DNA of 64,000 nucleotides from assembly GCA_965279135.1 (NCBI GenBank), contig OZ257133.1:186001-250000 (forward strand). The letters are read 5' to 3'. Position numbers and translations under genes: made by a program. The DNA comes from Croceimicrobium sp965279135. Lineage in GTDB: Bacteria > Bacteroidota > Bacteroidia > Flavobacteriales > Schleiferiaceae. The notes below the pieces were generated by a model, which saw nothing but the letters and a program-made list of their open reading frames with translations, made no database searches and had not been told where the DNA came from. Below, piece after piece: positions 35,325 to 45,700 of this stretch (the stretch's first letter is position 1; the number at the start of each line of letters is the position of its first letter).

Positions 35325-36590
35325 CTAGCGAATTAGTTTTTCCGCTTTTAGGAGGCATTCGGCATACTCCGCTTCCGCATCGCAATGGATGGTTATGGCA
35401 CTGCCTACTGCAACCTGTGCATATTCCTTTTGGCTATGATACTGAATACTGCGAATAACCACATTGAAGTCAAAGTCTCCAACCGGATCGAAATAGCCTA
35501 TTGAACCAGAATATAGTCCCCGACGAAAATGCTCATGCTTGTCAATTAACTGCAAGGCAGATAATTTAGGGGCACCGGTCATGCTTCCCATCGGAAAGGA
35601 ATAACGCAAGGCATCTTCAGCACTAAAGCGGGATTCATCTAACTCACTACTTACCGTACTTATCATTTGATGGACGGCATTGAAACTGTATAGCCCAAAA
35701 AGCTCGGGTACACTTACGCTGTTTTTTTGGGCGGTACGGGAAAGATCATTGCGCACTAAGTCGACGATCATCACATTTTCTGCCCTTTCTTTTTCAGAGC
35801 TTAACAAGTGGGCCTTTTGTTCCTGGTCGCGAATAGGGTCTTTGCTGCGCGGAGCGGTTCCTTTTATCGGCTGGGAGATCAGCTTGCTTCCACGTTTGCA
35901 TAAATACCGCTCAGGTGAGAAGCAGAGCAAATAGCGTTCATTATCCCGATAAAAGCCACCAAAGGGCGCTTGATGCTTTTGATTTAAATGCAGATAACGT
36001 TTAAAGGGTTCCATTTCCCCACGTGCCTCAAGCAAAGTGCAATAGTTGATTTCGTAGATATTGCCAAACTGTAGTTCTTCCTTCAGCGAATGGATATCCT
36101 GTAAATAATCCCTAAGCTCGGTTTGAGCTTTAAAGTCTAAACTCTTTTTATCAGGTTTCGGGGCATTTCCTTTTAGCCGCTTTTTAAGCTCTTCGATATT
36201 GGCAAATTCCCTGGACTCCATTTTCCATTGGCCTCCTTCGCAATAAGCTACATTAGTGGGGACGAAGAATTGCAGATCGGACCATTCCATTTCATCCGAA
36301 TGCCGGCTGTGTAAGTCTTCAATTTTATTTTTTAGATCAAAAGACAAATGACCAAATAACCACTGAGGGTTTGCTTTTCTAAAAGTCTCTAATTCTTTTA
36401 AAGGATCGTCTCCTTGGGCCTTAAACAGATCATGTTTCCCCCAGGCGAGCAGGTACTCGTACTTACTATATGAGTCTGAATGTCCGTGGGAATCGAGAAT
36501 CATGCAGTAGGCATTCTGCCGAGCCAGATCCTCCAGAGTGCTTAGGTTTAATTCTCCTTTTTTAAAATCAAATTGAAAGACGGAGTTCAT
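35325..36590 (-). CDS. pabB: Aminodeoxychorismate synthase component I
   Basis: PabB makes 4-amino-4-deoxychorismate for folate synthesis. The 421 residues show the chorismate-binding core with PIKGTAPR, IVDLVRNDLSR, GSMTGAPK and SGSIGYFDP. The Lys in PIKGT, where anthranilate synthase has Ala (PIAGT), supports PabB over TrpE. The N-terminal part is short. No glutaminase (PabA) or lyase (PabC) gene is adjacent. Its ATG overlaps the stop of the hybrid kinase gene as ATGA (36587-36590). Confidence 0.9.
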   Translation of the reverse strand: MNSVFQFDFKKGELNLSTLEDLARQNAYCMILDSHGHSDSYSKYEYLLAWGKHDLFKAQGDDPLKELETFRKANPQWLFGHLSFDLKNKIEDLHSRHSDEMEWSDLQFFVPTNVAYCEGGQWKMESREFANIEELKKRLKGNAPKPDKKSLDFKAQTELRDYLQDIHSLKEELQFGNIYEINYCTLLEARGEMEPFKRYLHLNQKHQAPFGGFYRDNERYLLCFSPERYLCKRGSKLISQPIKGTAPRSKDPIRDQEQKAHLLSSEKERAENVMIVDLVRNDLSRTAQKNSVSVPELFGLYSFNAVHQMISTVSSELDESRFSAEDALRYSFPMGSMTGAPKLSALQLIDKHEHFRRGLYSGSIGYFDPVGDFDFNVVIRSIQYHSQKEYAQVAVGSAITIHCDAEAEYAECLLKAEKLIR

Positions 36591-39500
36591 CGATCTGAAT
36601 ACTCCTTTAAATAGACCTTACGTAACATGTTTTGAATGATCCGCAGATTGATCGGTTTGGTTACATAGTCGTCCATTCCGACCGACATGAACTTCTCCCG
36701 ATCGCCCTCCATGGCATTAGCCGTCATGGCAATAATGGTAGGTCTTTCCTTGCCGTACTTTTTGATTACTTCTTGAGTCGCCTCCATGCCATCCATTTCC
36801 GGCATCTGGATGTCCATAAAAATCAGATCGTAAGGCTGACGTTTCAAAGCCTCTAATACCTCTAATCCATTAGCCGCAATATCTGCGGTATAGCCCATTT
36901 TCTTTAATGTAAGGACGGCGAGCTTCTGATTTACGGCATTGTCCTCCGCTAACAGGATGTTTAGAGGGAACTCTGATCCAAGATCCGATAGTAGCCGTTC
37001 ATGAGGTTCTTCCTCCTTAGGTACTTTAACAGCTCGGGTATCCTTAAACACTTCACCCAGACAGTTTAGAAGTTGGGAGTGTTTTACCGGTTTAGATAGA
37101 TAATACTTGAAGAGTTCATTTTTATCCCGCTCATCTAGCTCGAGATAGGCTGAACTCAACATTATTATAGGTAAGTCGGGTTTTTCCTTGTGCAGTTCGC
37201 GACTTAGTTCTAAGCCATTGAGCATGGGCATTTCATAGTCCGTAATGATAATCTCCACATTTTGCTTCAATGCAGTTTCCAAGCCAATTCGGGGATCGGA
37301 TTCTGAAAAAGCCTGCATTCCCCAAATGCGTAATTGCTTTAACAAGACGCGCAGGTTGGTGTGATTATCATCAATTAAGAGGACTCTTCGATTGCGTAAG
37401 GTTTTAAGGATTTCCTCCTGATCCTTGTCTTTTTGATCTTCCGCCTGCCTTGACTTCATTGTGAAGTGGAAAATCGAACCCTGTCCGGATTTGCTCTCCA
37501 CCCAAATATCCCCCTTCATGAGGGTCGTAAGCTTTTGAGAGATTGCCAGACCTAAGCCAGTACCTCCGTATTTGCGCGTTGTAGAACTATCTGCCTGACT
37601 AAAGGCTTTAAAAAGCTTCTGTTGCTGCTTTTCACTCATACCAATCCCGGTATCACGAACCGAGAAATGGATGGTGTATTCCTGATCCTTGAAGGACTCT
37701 AGCTCAACTTTGATTTCTATCTCTCCAGCGTCGGTAAATTTGACGGCATTGGTAAGGAGGTTAATGAGAATTTGACGCAGTCTGGTAATGTCGCCCACCA
37801 TGTAATTGGGAATCTTGGGATCGACACTGTAGATTAGTTCAAGGTTCTTTTCGGTGATCTTATTTGATAGCAACTCTATGCTCTCCTCTACGCATTGTTT
37901 TACAGAGAAGGGGTATTCTTCCAGATCCATATTTCCCGCTTCTATTTTAGAGAAGTCGAGAATATCATTGATGATGCTAAGTAGGGTATCACCGCTCAAA
38001 CGGATGGTGTTTACAAAGTCTTTCTGCTCATCATCTAGATGCGTTTGTAATAAAAGAGAGGTCATTCCGATTACCCCGTTCATTGGAGTCCGGATTTCGT
38101 GGCTCATTGTGGCTAAGAATTCGCTTTTAGCTTTTGCGGCAGTTTCCGCCTTATCTCTGGCCTCAATGAGTTCCCTTCGAGATTGCTCTGCTGAGATTTC
38201 GGCTCCCAGCCAGCGGGCGATTAAGCGCAGGAGATCCAAATCATTCTCCGTAAAGGGGCTTCGTACTGAGCGCGGACTATTAAAGTTAAGGGTCCCGAAG
38301 TAACCTTCTTCCGTTTCAATAGGTGCTCCGAGGTAAGCCTTTATTGGGAACTTAGGGGACTGATTGACAAATTCAGGCGCATTTTCTTCACTGTTAAAGC
38401 TAAGTGCATCTTTCTTTTCTAGGATCAGCTCGCTAAGGGTGCCTTCCAATGGTAGTCTCCGATTTATTTCAACTTCCAATTGTGTGCTAAAGGCATAAAT
38501 CGCCTGATAAGTTTTGGAAGGGTGATGGAATTGGGTAACAACCCCGGTGGGAAGCCGGAAGCGCTCGGTACCCAGTTCCAGGATTTTTTTCACCTTCTCA
38601 TCAAATTCTAAATTGCGATCAGCGGAAATGGAATAAAGTTTTCGAATGGCCTCCTCATTCCGTTTGAGACTTTGCTCAGCCCTTCTTTTATCTGTAACAT
38701 CAAGGAGGGTCCAAACTACCCCACGCGGAAATTTGTATCCACCGAACTCGATTACTCTACGCTCACCGTCTTTCCGGTAAATCGGGTACAAGAACGGTTC
38801 GATGCTGCCTTCGCGTAAAACCCTTTTGTATTGATCCAGGATCTCCTCAGAGTTTTGCAGATAAACTTTTTCAAAGAACTTTTCGATACTGTCAATTTCA
38901 TTAGCATCAAATCCTGTGATTTGAACCGTAGCACGGTTGGCTAGGAGCTCATCTCCTTGTACGAGTATGGCCCCTACAGGCAGGTTGTCAATTACACTTA
39001 GTAATTCCGACTCGCTGACTTTCAGCTTCTTTCTAGCCAACTCAAGCTCCTTCACATAGGATTTCATTTCCTCCTGACTATTCGCTAAAGCATTGCGCTG
39101 TCTTTGCAATTCCAGGCTGTATTCCTTCTCGGATTCTAAAAGTTGACTTAGCTTTTTACCCGTTTCGCGGCTGTCCCTTAAACTCTTCATACGAGCCGCA
39201 TACTCACGTTTGTGTTGTTGGAATATGGGAAGGAAGAAGAGTACTGAAAGAAGGATGAAGGTTATTGCTACTGTTGCAAAGGCGATATTGTTAAGAGTTA
39301 GCTGCTCCTCGTCTTTAATACGAGAATCTTTGGCATAAAAGCTAACCATCTTCTCGAGGTATTCTAAAACATAGTCGCTATCGTCGAGCAAGGCCAATGC
39401 CAGCGTACGTGCCTCCTGGGAAGAGATTTTTCCCTTGCAATAGGCATTAAGTCTTTGGGCCTTTTCTACATACCGATCTCTGAGTTTTTGATGTCTCTGA

Positions 39501-39832
39501 TGAAGAGAATCAACGGCCATTCGTGTTTCATACTGAACTTTCCAGTATAATGGTCCATCTTTAAGCAGAGCTTCCTGTTTGAGGAAAGCTTCTATAGCAT
39601 TGTTTAGATCCGAACAATGCTTTTGAACTTCGTTTACTTGAGTGTATTCGGTAAGGTGAAGCGCTTCCTTAGTAATGCGCTGGGAGAGCATTCGCTGACG
39701 TCCGGCTACGTTAATCCGCTGAGCATCGTAAGCCTTTTCATCATAGGTGCTCTTTAGGAAAATGTAGAGCAGGAAACTGATGAAAACGATCAGTAGGATA
39801 TAGCTAATATAGGCCCATTTAATATTGCGCAT
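36587..39832 (-). CDS. Hybrid histidine kinase with PilJ-like, PAS, GAF and two receiver domains
   Basis: This membrane sensor has 1081 residues. An N-terminal transmembrane segment is followed by an extracytoplasmic PilJ/nitrate-sensor-like helical region (NVAGRQRMLSQRI) and a second transmembrane segment near residue 190. A coiled coil, a PAS domain (VIDNLPVGAILVQGDEL) and a GAF domain follow. HisKA has SHEIRTPMNG, and the ATPase has LLTNAVKF and DTGIGM. Two receivers show ITDYEMPMLNG and FMDIQMPEMDG. No Hpt or output domain is seen. Its target is unknown; coupling to pabB, tilS and dsbD looks like operon economy rather than function. Confidence 0.92.
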   Translation of the reverse strand: MRNIKWAYISYILLIVFISFLLYIFLKSTYDEKAYDAQRINVAGRQRMLSQRITKEALHLTEYTQVNEVQKHCSDLNNAIEAFLKQEALLKDGPLYWKVQYETRMAVDSLHQRHQKLRDRYVEKAQRLNAYCKGKISSQEARTLALALLDDSDYVLEYLEKMVSFYAKDSRIKDEEQLTLNNIAFATVAITFILLSVLFFLPIFQQHKREYAARMKSLRDSRETGKKLSQLLESEKEYSLELQRQRNALANSQEEMKSYVKELELARKKLKVSESELLSVIDNLPVGAILVQGDELLANRATVQITGFDANEIDSIEKFFEKVYLQNSEEILDQYKRVLREGSIEPFLYPIYRKDGERRVIEFGGYKFPRGVVWTLLDVTDKRRAEQSLKRNEEAIRKLYSISADRNLEFDEKVKKILELGTERFRLPTGVVTQFHHPSKTYQAIYAFSTQLEVEINRRLPLEGTLSELILEKKDALSFNSEENAPEFVNQSPKFPIKAYLGAPIETEEGYFGTLNFNSPRSVRSPFTENDLDLLRLIARWLGAEISAEQSRRELIEARDKAETAAKAKSEFLATMSHEIRTPMNGVIGMTSLLLQTHLDDEQKDFVNTIRLSGDTLLSIINDILDFSKIEAGNMDLEEYPFSVKQCVEESIELLSNKITEKNLELIYSVDPKIPNYMVGDITRLRQILINLLTNAVKFTDAGEIEIKVELESFKDQEYTIHFSVRDTGIGMSEKQQQKLFKAFSQADSSTTRKYGGTGLGLAISQKLTTLMKGDIWVESKSGQGSIFHFTMKSRQAEDQKDKDQEEILKTLRNRRVLLIDDNHTNLRVLLKQLRIWGMQAFSESDPRIGLETALKQNVEIIITDYEMPMLNGLELSRELHKEKPDLPIIMLSSAYLELDERDKNELFKYYLSKPVKHSQLLNCLGEVFKDTRAVKVPKEEEPHERLLSDLGSEFPLNILLAEDNAVNQKLAVLTLKKMGYTADIAANGLEVLEALKRQPYDLIFMDIQMPEMDGMEATQEVIKKYGKERPTIIAMTANAMEGDREKFMSVGMDDYVTKPINLRIIQNMLRKVYLKEYSDR

Positions 39833-39865
39833 CCCCCAGTGTTACAGCTAATCTAGGTTAAATAA

Positions 39866-39889
39866 AAGGGAGACCCACCGGCCTCCCTT
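39866..39889 (-). terminator. Probable terminator of lpdA
   Basis: The stem AAGGGAG (39866-39872) / CTCCCTT (39883-39889) is followed on the minus strand by TTATTT. The stem is modest and the T-run short. Confidence 0.6.
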
Positions 39890-39912
39890 CCAAATTATTA
39901 AAATTTTTCAAC

Positions 39913-41310
39913 TTAAACGTGTAAAGGACGGTTATCAGTGGCCGCCAAAGCCGCTTCTTTTACCGCCTCTGCGAAAGTTGGGTGGGCATGACTCATTCGA
40001 GAAATGTCCTCCGCAGATGCTCGGTATTCCATAGCAACTACACCTTCCGCAACCAGGTCAGCTGCTCTTGGTCCAATTACATGGAAGCCGAGAATTTCAT
40101 CACTTTCCTTATGGGAAAGAATCTTTACTAATCCTTCAATATCCCCACTTGCACGAGCGCGACCTAATGCACGGAAAGGAAAGGACCCAGCTTTATAGGG
40201 AGTCCCTGATTCTTTTAATTGCTCTTCCGTTTGGCCCACGCTAGCTACTTCTGGCCAGGTATAAACTACTCCAGGAATTAAGTTATAGTCTATATGAGGT
40301 TTTTGTCCGGCAAGTAATTCGGCTACAAAAACACCTTCTTCTTCGGCTTTATGGGCTAACATCGCGCCTTTAATTACATCGCCAATGGCGTAGATATGTG
40401 GTTTTGCGGTTTGAAGATGATCGTTAACCTCAATCTTACCTCTTTCGCCTGCTTGTAGGCCAGCTGCTTCGAGGTTAAGGCCATCTGTATAAGCACTTCT
40501 ACCGACTGCCACCAGGCAATAATCAGCTTCGAATTTTACTTCTTCATCTTTCTTATTGGTCGCGGTAACTGTAACCTTATTCCCCTTGCGGCTTACATCG
40601 CTTACCTTATGACTGAAGTTGAATTTGATACCTAGTTTTTTTAGAGACTTTGTAATCTCTTTGCTCATGGCGCTATCGAAGGTGGGAATCGCACGGTCCA
40701 GGTATTCTACTACCTCAACCTCGCTGCCTAAACGAGCATAAACACTGCCTAACTCAAGACCAATGATACCGGCCCCAATAACAATCATCTTCTTAGGGAC
40801 CTCTGGTAATTTCAACGCTTCGGTGCTGCTGATGATTCGTTCTTTATCAAATTTTGCGAAAGGCAATTCAGTCGGTTTTGAACCGGTAGCGATGATAATA
40901 TTCTTGGCTTCAATCTGCTCCTCTTTCTCACCCTTAATGGAGATCGTGTTTTCGTTAACGAAGGAACCCATACCCTGGAAAACAGTGATCTTATTTTTAT
41001 CCATCAAAAACTGCACACCTCCGGTAGTTTGATCTACTACGGCCTGCTTGCGAGACACCATCTGCTCGAAATTCACTTTCGGCGCATTAATCTCAATTCC
41101 GTGTTCAGCGAAGGTCTTATTGGCATTATGGAAATGCTCACTACTATCAAGAAGCGCCTTTGATGGGATACATCCAACATTGAGGCAGGTTCCACCCAGG
41201 GTTGCGTACTTCTCAATTATTGCAGTTTTCATGCCCAATTGGGCGCAGCGAATGGCAGCTACATAACCACCAGGTCCGGAGCCGATTATGGCCACGTCGA
41301 ATTTATCCAT
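39913..41310 (-). CDS. lpdA: Dihydrolipoyl dehydrogenase (E3/L-protein)
   Basis: This FAD enzyme re-oxidises dihydrolipoyl groups of pyruvate/2-oxoglutarate dehydrogenase and GcvH. In 465 residues it has the FAD fold GSGPGGYVAA, redox disulfide C42/C47 in GGTCLNVGCIPSK, the NAD fold GAGIIGLELGSVYARLG, and the catalytic His-Glu stretch HAHPTFAEAVKEA near the C-terminus. It stands alone with its own promoter box and terminator, so it may serve all lipoyl complexes including glycine cleavage. Confidence 0.97.
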   Translation of the reverse strand: MDKFDVAIIGSGPGGYVAAIRCAQLGMKTAIIEKYATLGGTCLNVGCIPSKALLDSSEHFHNANKTFAEHGIEINAPKVNFEQMVSRKQAVVDQTTGGVQFLMDKNKITVFQGMGSFVNENTISIKGEKEEQIEAKNIIIATGSKPTELPFAKFDKERIISSTEALKLPEVPKKMIVIGAGIIGLELGSVYARLGSEVEVVEYLDRAIPTFDSAMSKEITKSLKKLGIKFNFSHKVSDVSRKGNKVTVTATNKKDEEVKFEADYCLVAVGRSAYTDGLNLEAAGLQAGERGKIEVNDHLQTAKPHIYAIGDVIKGAMLAHKAEEEGVFVAELLAGQKPHIDYNLIPGVVYTWPEVASVGQTEEQLKESGTPYKAGSFPFRALGRARASGDIEGLVKILSHKESDEILGFHVIGPRAADLVAEGVVAMEYRASAEDISRMSHAHPTFAEAVKEAALAATDNRPLHV

Positions 41311-41336
41311 GGATTAAATCTTAGATTTTGATCACA

Positions 41337-41344
41337 CAAAATTA
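41337..41344 (-). promoter_or_regulatory. -7 promoter box of lpdA (TAATTTTG)
   Basis: The minus strand reads TAATTTTG, 26 bases before the lpdA ATG. No -33 TTG at standard spacing. Confidence 0.45.
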
Positions 41345-41508
41345 GCGAATCTTAAGGAGGGAAACTTAGTATCAAAGCGGGTTTATTGGACTTAGGAATG
41401 AGTGATTTACTTTCTTTATAAATGCTCCAGGCTTTCGACTCTATATCCAGGAAGGATTAATTCTTAACGCAGAAATTCACGGTTACCCTAATCAATGAAG
41501 CAAAGCAA

Positions 41509-41516
41509 TAACTTTG
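41509..41516 (+). promoter_or_regulatory. -7 promoter box of prfB (TAACTTTG)
   Basis: TAACTTTG ends six bases before the prfB ATG at 41523. If used, the transcript starts at or close to the start codon. Confidence 0.45.
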
Positions 41517-41522
41517 CGCACT

Positions 41523-42629
41523 ATGGTAAGCAAGGAACAGTTGCAAAAATTACAGGAGCGTTTGGACTCACTTCATAAGTATCTCCAGATTGAAGAAAAG
41601 CGCATCCAGATAATAAATGAGGAGGAGAAAACCGCTGATGCAGGTTTTTGGGAAGATCAAAAGGAAGCTCAGAAGGTGATGAAGAAGATTCGCGGTCTAA
41701 AGTTTTGGACCGAATCCTACGATGAGCTTGCCGCCGCAGTAGAAGAGGTGGCACTAGGTCTGGAGTTTTTAGAACTCGGTGAACTCGAAGAAGAGGAGTT
41801 AGATAGCATGCATGAAAAAGCCATGAAAGTTCTCGAAGCGTTAGAGTTTCGAAATATGCTTTCCGGTGAAGAAGATCAACTAAGTGCAGTGCTCCAGATC
41901 ACAGCAGGGGCTGGTGGTACGGAGTCTTGTGATTGGGCATCCATGTTGATGCGCATGTATATTCGCTATGCTGAACGTCAGAACTTTAAAGTTCGCGAAC
42001 TGAACTATCAGGATGGTGATGTAGCCGGGATTAAAACCGTGACCCTGGAAATTGAAGGCGATTTTGCCTTTGGATATTTAAAGGGAGAAAATGGAGTACA
42101 TCGTTTGGTGAGAATTTCACCTTTCGATAGCAATGCAAAACGTCATACCAGTTTTGCTTCGGTATATGTATATCCTTTAGTGGATGATTCGATAGAGATT
42201 GATATCAATCCTTCAGATATTGAATGGGATACCTTTCGTTCCGGAGGGGCCGGAGGTCAGAATGTGAATAAGGTAGAAACCGGAGTTCGTTTAAGACACG
42301 GACCATCAGGTATTATTATTGAGAATACGGAGAGCCGCTCGCAATTGCAAAACAAGGAGAAGGCCATGCAGTTGCTTAAATCTCAATTGTTTGAAATTGA
42401 GCTGGAAGCCAAGAATCAAAAGCGGGCAGAAATAGAAGCTGGTAAGAAGAAGATCGAATGGGGAAGCCAGATTCGGAACTATGTTTTACATCCCTATAAG
42501 TTAATTAAAGACGTGCGCACCGCGGAAGAGACCTCCAATGTGGATCAGGTTTTGGATGGGGATTTAGATGCCTTTATCAAGTCTTACTTAATGAGTAAAG
42601 GTCAAGGTGCGGAGGCTGAAGAAGTCTAA
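41523..42629 (+). CDS. prfB: Peptide chain release factor 2, no programmed frameshift
   Basis: RF2 releases peptides at UGA and UAA. It has 368 residues from the ATG at 41523; an in-frame TTG at 41514 is less likely. The stop-codon tripeptide SPF is at 199-201 and the GGQ motif at 244-246. In many bacteria an in-frame UGA near codon 25 forces a +1 shift (CTT TGA C). Here the same place, after HKYL (Y20-L21), reads TAT CTC CAG in one uninterrupted frame, so the autoregulatory shift is absent. Confidence 0.95.
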   Translation: MVSKEQLQKLQERLDSLHKYLQIEEKRIQIINEEEKTADAGFWEDQKEAQKVMKKIRGLKFWTESYDELAAAVEEVALGLEFLELGELEEEELDSMHEKAMKVLEALEFRNMLSGEEDQLSAVLQITAGAGGTESCDWASMLMRMYIRYAERQNFKVRELNYQDGDVAGIKTVTLEIEGDFAFGYLKGENGVHRLVRISPFDSNAKRHTSFASVYVYPLVDDSIEIDINPSDIEWDTFRSGGAGGQNVNKVETGVRLRHGPSGIIIENTESRSQLQNKEKAMQLLKSQLFEIELEAKNQKRAEIEAGKKKIEWGSQIRNYVLHPYKLIKDVRTAEETSNVDQVLDGDLDAFIKSYLMSKGQGAEAEEV

Positions 42630-42714
42630 GCTTTCAATCGAGTAAATCAATGGCTGTCTAATTGGTTCTCGTATTTCTGGCAAAAGCTTCTTAATTTGCT
42701 GGAAATTATCCCTT

Positions 42715-45700
42715 TTGAGAACTCTGTTACTTTCCTGTCTTCTAGCACTAGGCCTATCGGCTCAGGAAAATGGCTTTGTTCCTAATGCCGGGCAATGGCA
42801 AGGTGACTTTGATTTTCGCTTGCGAGATCCTCAGGGGATGGTTTTTATTAAAGCGACTGAGCACAGTGTTTCATTGATTGCCCCCCAGCATGTCGATCAT
42901 AAACTTCATCACCATCATAGCTACATTCACAAAGGACATACCTATCGCATTAAGTGGCTTGGCGCCAATAAAGAGGCGGAGTACACGGTCAAGAAATTGG
43001 GCAATAGCCCTAAACTAAATTATCTGCTGGGCAATGATCCCGATAAATGGGCCTCTGGTTTAAAGCAATACCGTGAGCTTATTTATCATGATGTTTATCC
43101 AGGTATTGATTTGCGCTACTACCTGACTTCATTAGGTGTGTGTGCATTTGATTTTATCGTGAACCTTGGAGCAGATCCCCAACAAATTCGATGGCAGATT
43201 GAAGGGGTTGCACAGCAAGGTCTACTTTCGGGGGACTTAGTCCTCATAACATCTATCGGATCAGCAGTTTATTCAGCGCCCCAATCCTTTCAGAATAAAG
43301 AGTTAATCGGTTCTGCTTTCCAGCAATATGAGGATCAGACTTATGGTTTTAACCTGGATGATTATGATCAGGATGAGGTGTTAATCATTGATCCTACTTT
43401 GGTTTTTAGCACCTATAGTGGAAGTACCGATGATAACTTTGGCTTTTCGGCAACCTTCGCAGAGGATGGTTCGGCATATGGCGCAGGTATTACTTACGGA
43501 TATGGTAATATCCATCGGGCTTATCCAACCTCCTTGGGTGCCTTTCAGGATTCTTCCCAAGGTGGCCTAGTCGATGTTACTATTTCCAAGTACACCGCAG
43601 ACGGCACGTCTCAGATTTATGCTACCTATATGGGGGGAAGTGGCAATGAGGCTCCCTTTAGTTTACTAGAAGGCCCAAACAAGAGTTTAATTATTCTGGG
43701 CGCAGCCGGATCACCTGATTTTCCTGTTCATCCTAATGGCTACGATACCAGTTTTGCTAAAGGATCTTTGGATAATCTAATTGTCGGTGGGCAAATCAGG
43801 TTTAATCATTCATCCGACATTTTTGTCTGCATATTGGACAGTACTGGAGGTAATCTCTTAGGCGGGACTTTTTTCGGAGATACTATGAGTGATGGCAATA
43901 ACAAGAAGATTGTCTTTAATTATGGGGATCCGGCACGCGGTGATATCACTCTGGACGCTCAGGGAAACATCATTATCAGTTCCTACACCTTTTCTCCAAA
44001 TTTACCGGTTGGCGCTGCGACCAATTCTAACTATAACGGCGAGCAGGATGGTTTGATAGTTTCTTTCAGCCCTGATCTGAGGCAGCTTAATTGGGCTCGA
44101 TACCTGGGGGGCTCTAAAGACGATGCAAGCTTATCCTTACGGTTTACTAATCAGGACCGTCTCTATGTTACCGGCACAACAGATAGCGACAGTTTACAAT
44201 ATGACACTACTGATGTTTACCAGAGCTTTAATAAAGGTAAAGCCGATGCTTTTCTAGCTGAATTAGACCCATCTAATGGCGATGTTTTAGCCTGGACCTA
44301 TTCAGGAACGGCTGAGGAGGATAGAGCCTTCTTTGTGGATTATACTCCTGATGGTAATCTGGTTCTGTTTGGTCAAACTAGTGGTCCCTGGCCCTGGGTT
44401 GGAGACAGTGTTTGGGGAGTTCAAGGGAGTTCTCAGTTTTTGCAGGAATTCACCCCTGATTTAAAGCGAGTCATTCATTCGACCACATTTGGTGACGGTC
44501 TATTAGGGGTAACTGATATCAGTCCAACAGCCTTAATGGTCTCTAATTGCGGAGATATTTTCCTTTCAGGTTGGGGAGCAGCCTATCTCAATAGCTCCAG
44601 AGCATTGATGGGTGATACCCGCGGTTTACCAGTTACCTCAGATGCATTTAGAGATTCCTCCGATTTAGGAGACTTCTATTTTTTGCGCCTCGATGCTTCC
44701 TGGACACGCCTGGAGTACGCTACCTTTTTTGGTCAATGGCAAAGTGGTAGGGATCATGTTGATGGAGGTAGTTCTCGTTTTCGGCGGGATGGGAGTATTT
44801 TTCAGGCAGTTTGTTCTTGTGGCCCTCCTAATGGGTTCCCGATTACCGCAAATGCCTACTCCGATACCAATCGCAGTAATAACTGCAACATGGCGGTTTT
44901 CCGTTTTGATATGGAAGCAGATACCATTTTATGCCGACCCGGAATAGCGCCCGGCTTTAATGATAGTACCTGTCTTCCAGCTAGTGTGCAATTCGTTGAT
45001 AATAGCTTCAATGCTGATTTTACCCTGGTACTGGATCCGGATGGGAATTTAGACACCTTGGGAACTCAGATCTTCACGGTTCAGGATAGTGGGCTTTCGA
45101 TATTTAAGTTTTTTGCTATTGATACCAATTGCAATCTTATAGATAGTGCGGAGGTTTTTGTCTATGGCTTTAATCGACCTTTAGATGCAGACTTTGCCTA
45201 TGATTATGATAGTTGCGATGGGACGGGGATAGTGAATTTCCTGAATGTCAGTGAAGGTGCCTCGGTTTACCGATGGGATTTTGGAGATGGAAATACCAGT
45301 TCTTTAAGCTCACCTTCCCACTCTTATTTACCGGGCAATTATACCGTGCAATTGATTGCAGAAGACCCATTATGTCAACAGATTGATACCCTGGAGCAGG
45401 AAATCGAGATCGTTTTTCGGGGCTCGGAAGTGGAGATGTTTACCAGCAGTGATGCTTGTGATCCAGAACGGAGGCTCAGGGCAGAGATAGACCAAAGTCG
45501 AATTTCTCCCAGTGATTTTCAACGAATTGAATGGTATATTGATGATGAATTGGTAGCCACATCAGATAGTTTGAATTACAATTTGGATCGCGGTGGCTGG
45601 TTTGAGCTTAAACTCTTGTATAAGGATACAATATGCAATAGAGAGCTTGAATTTGTAGAAGAGGTCTTTTTCTATGATGAAGATTTTAGCATTGAGTTCC

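Noticed and set aside
35325..36590. Anthranilate synthase component I (TrpE)
   Set aside because: The motif is PIKGT, with the Lys of aminodeoxychorismate synthase, where TrpE has Ala; no trp genes are adjacent.
37854..38303. 149-codon plus-strand frame inside the hybrid kinase gene
   Set aside because: It is antisense to the GAF/HisKA region, whose motifs are unmistakable on the minus strand.
41523..42629. Release factor 1 (prfA)
   Set aside because: The stop-codon recognition tripeptide is SPF, the RF2 type, not the PxT of RF1.
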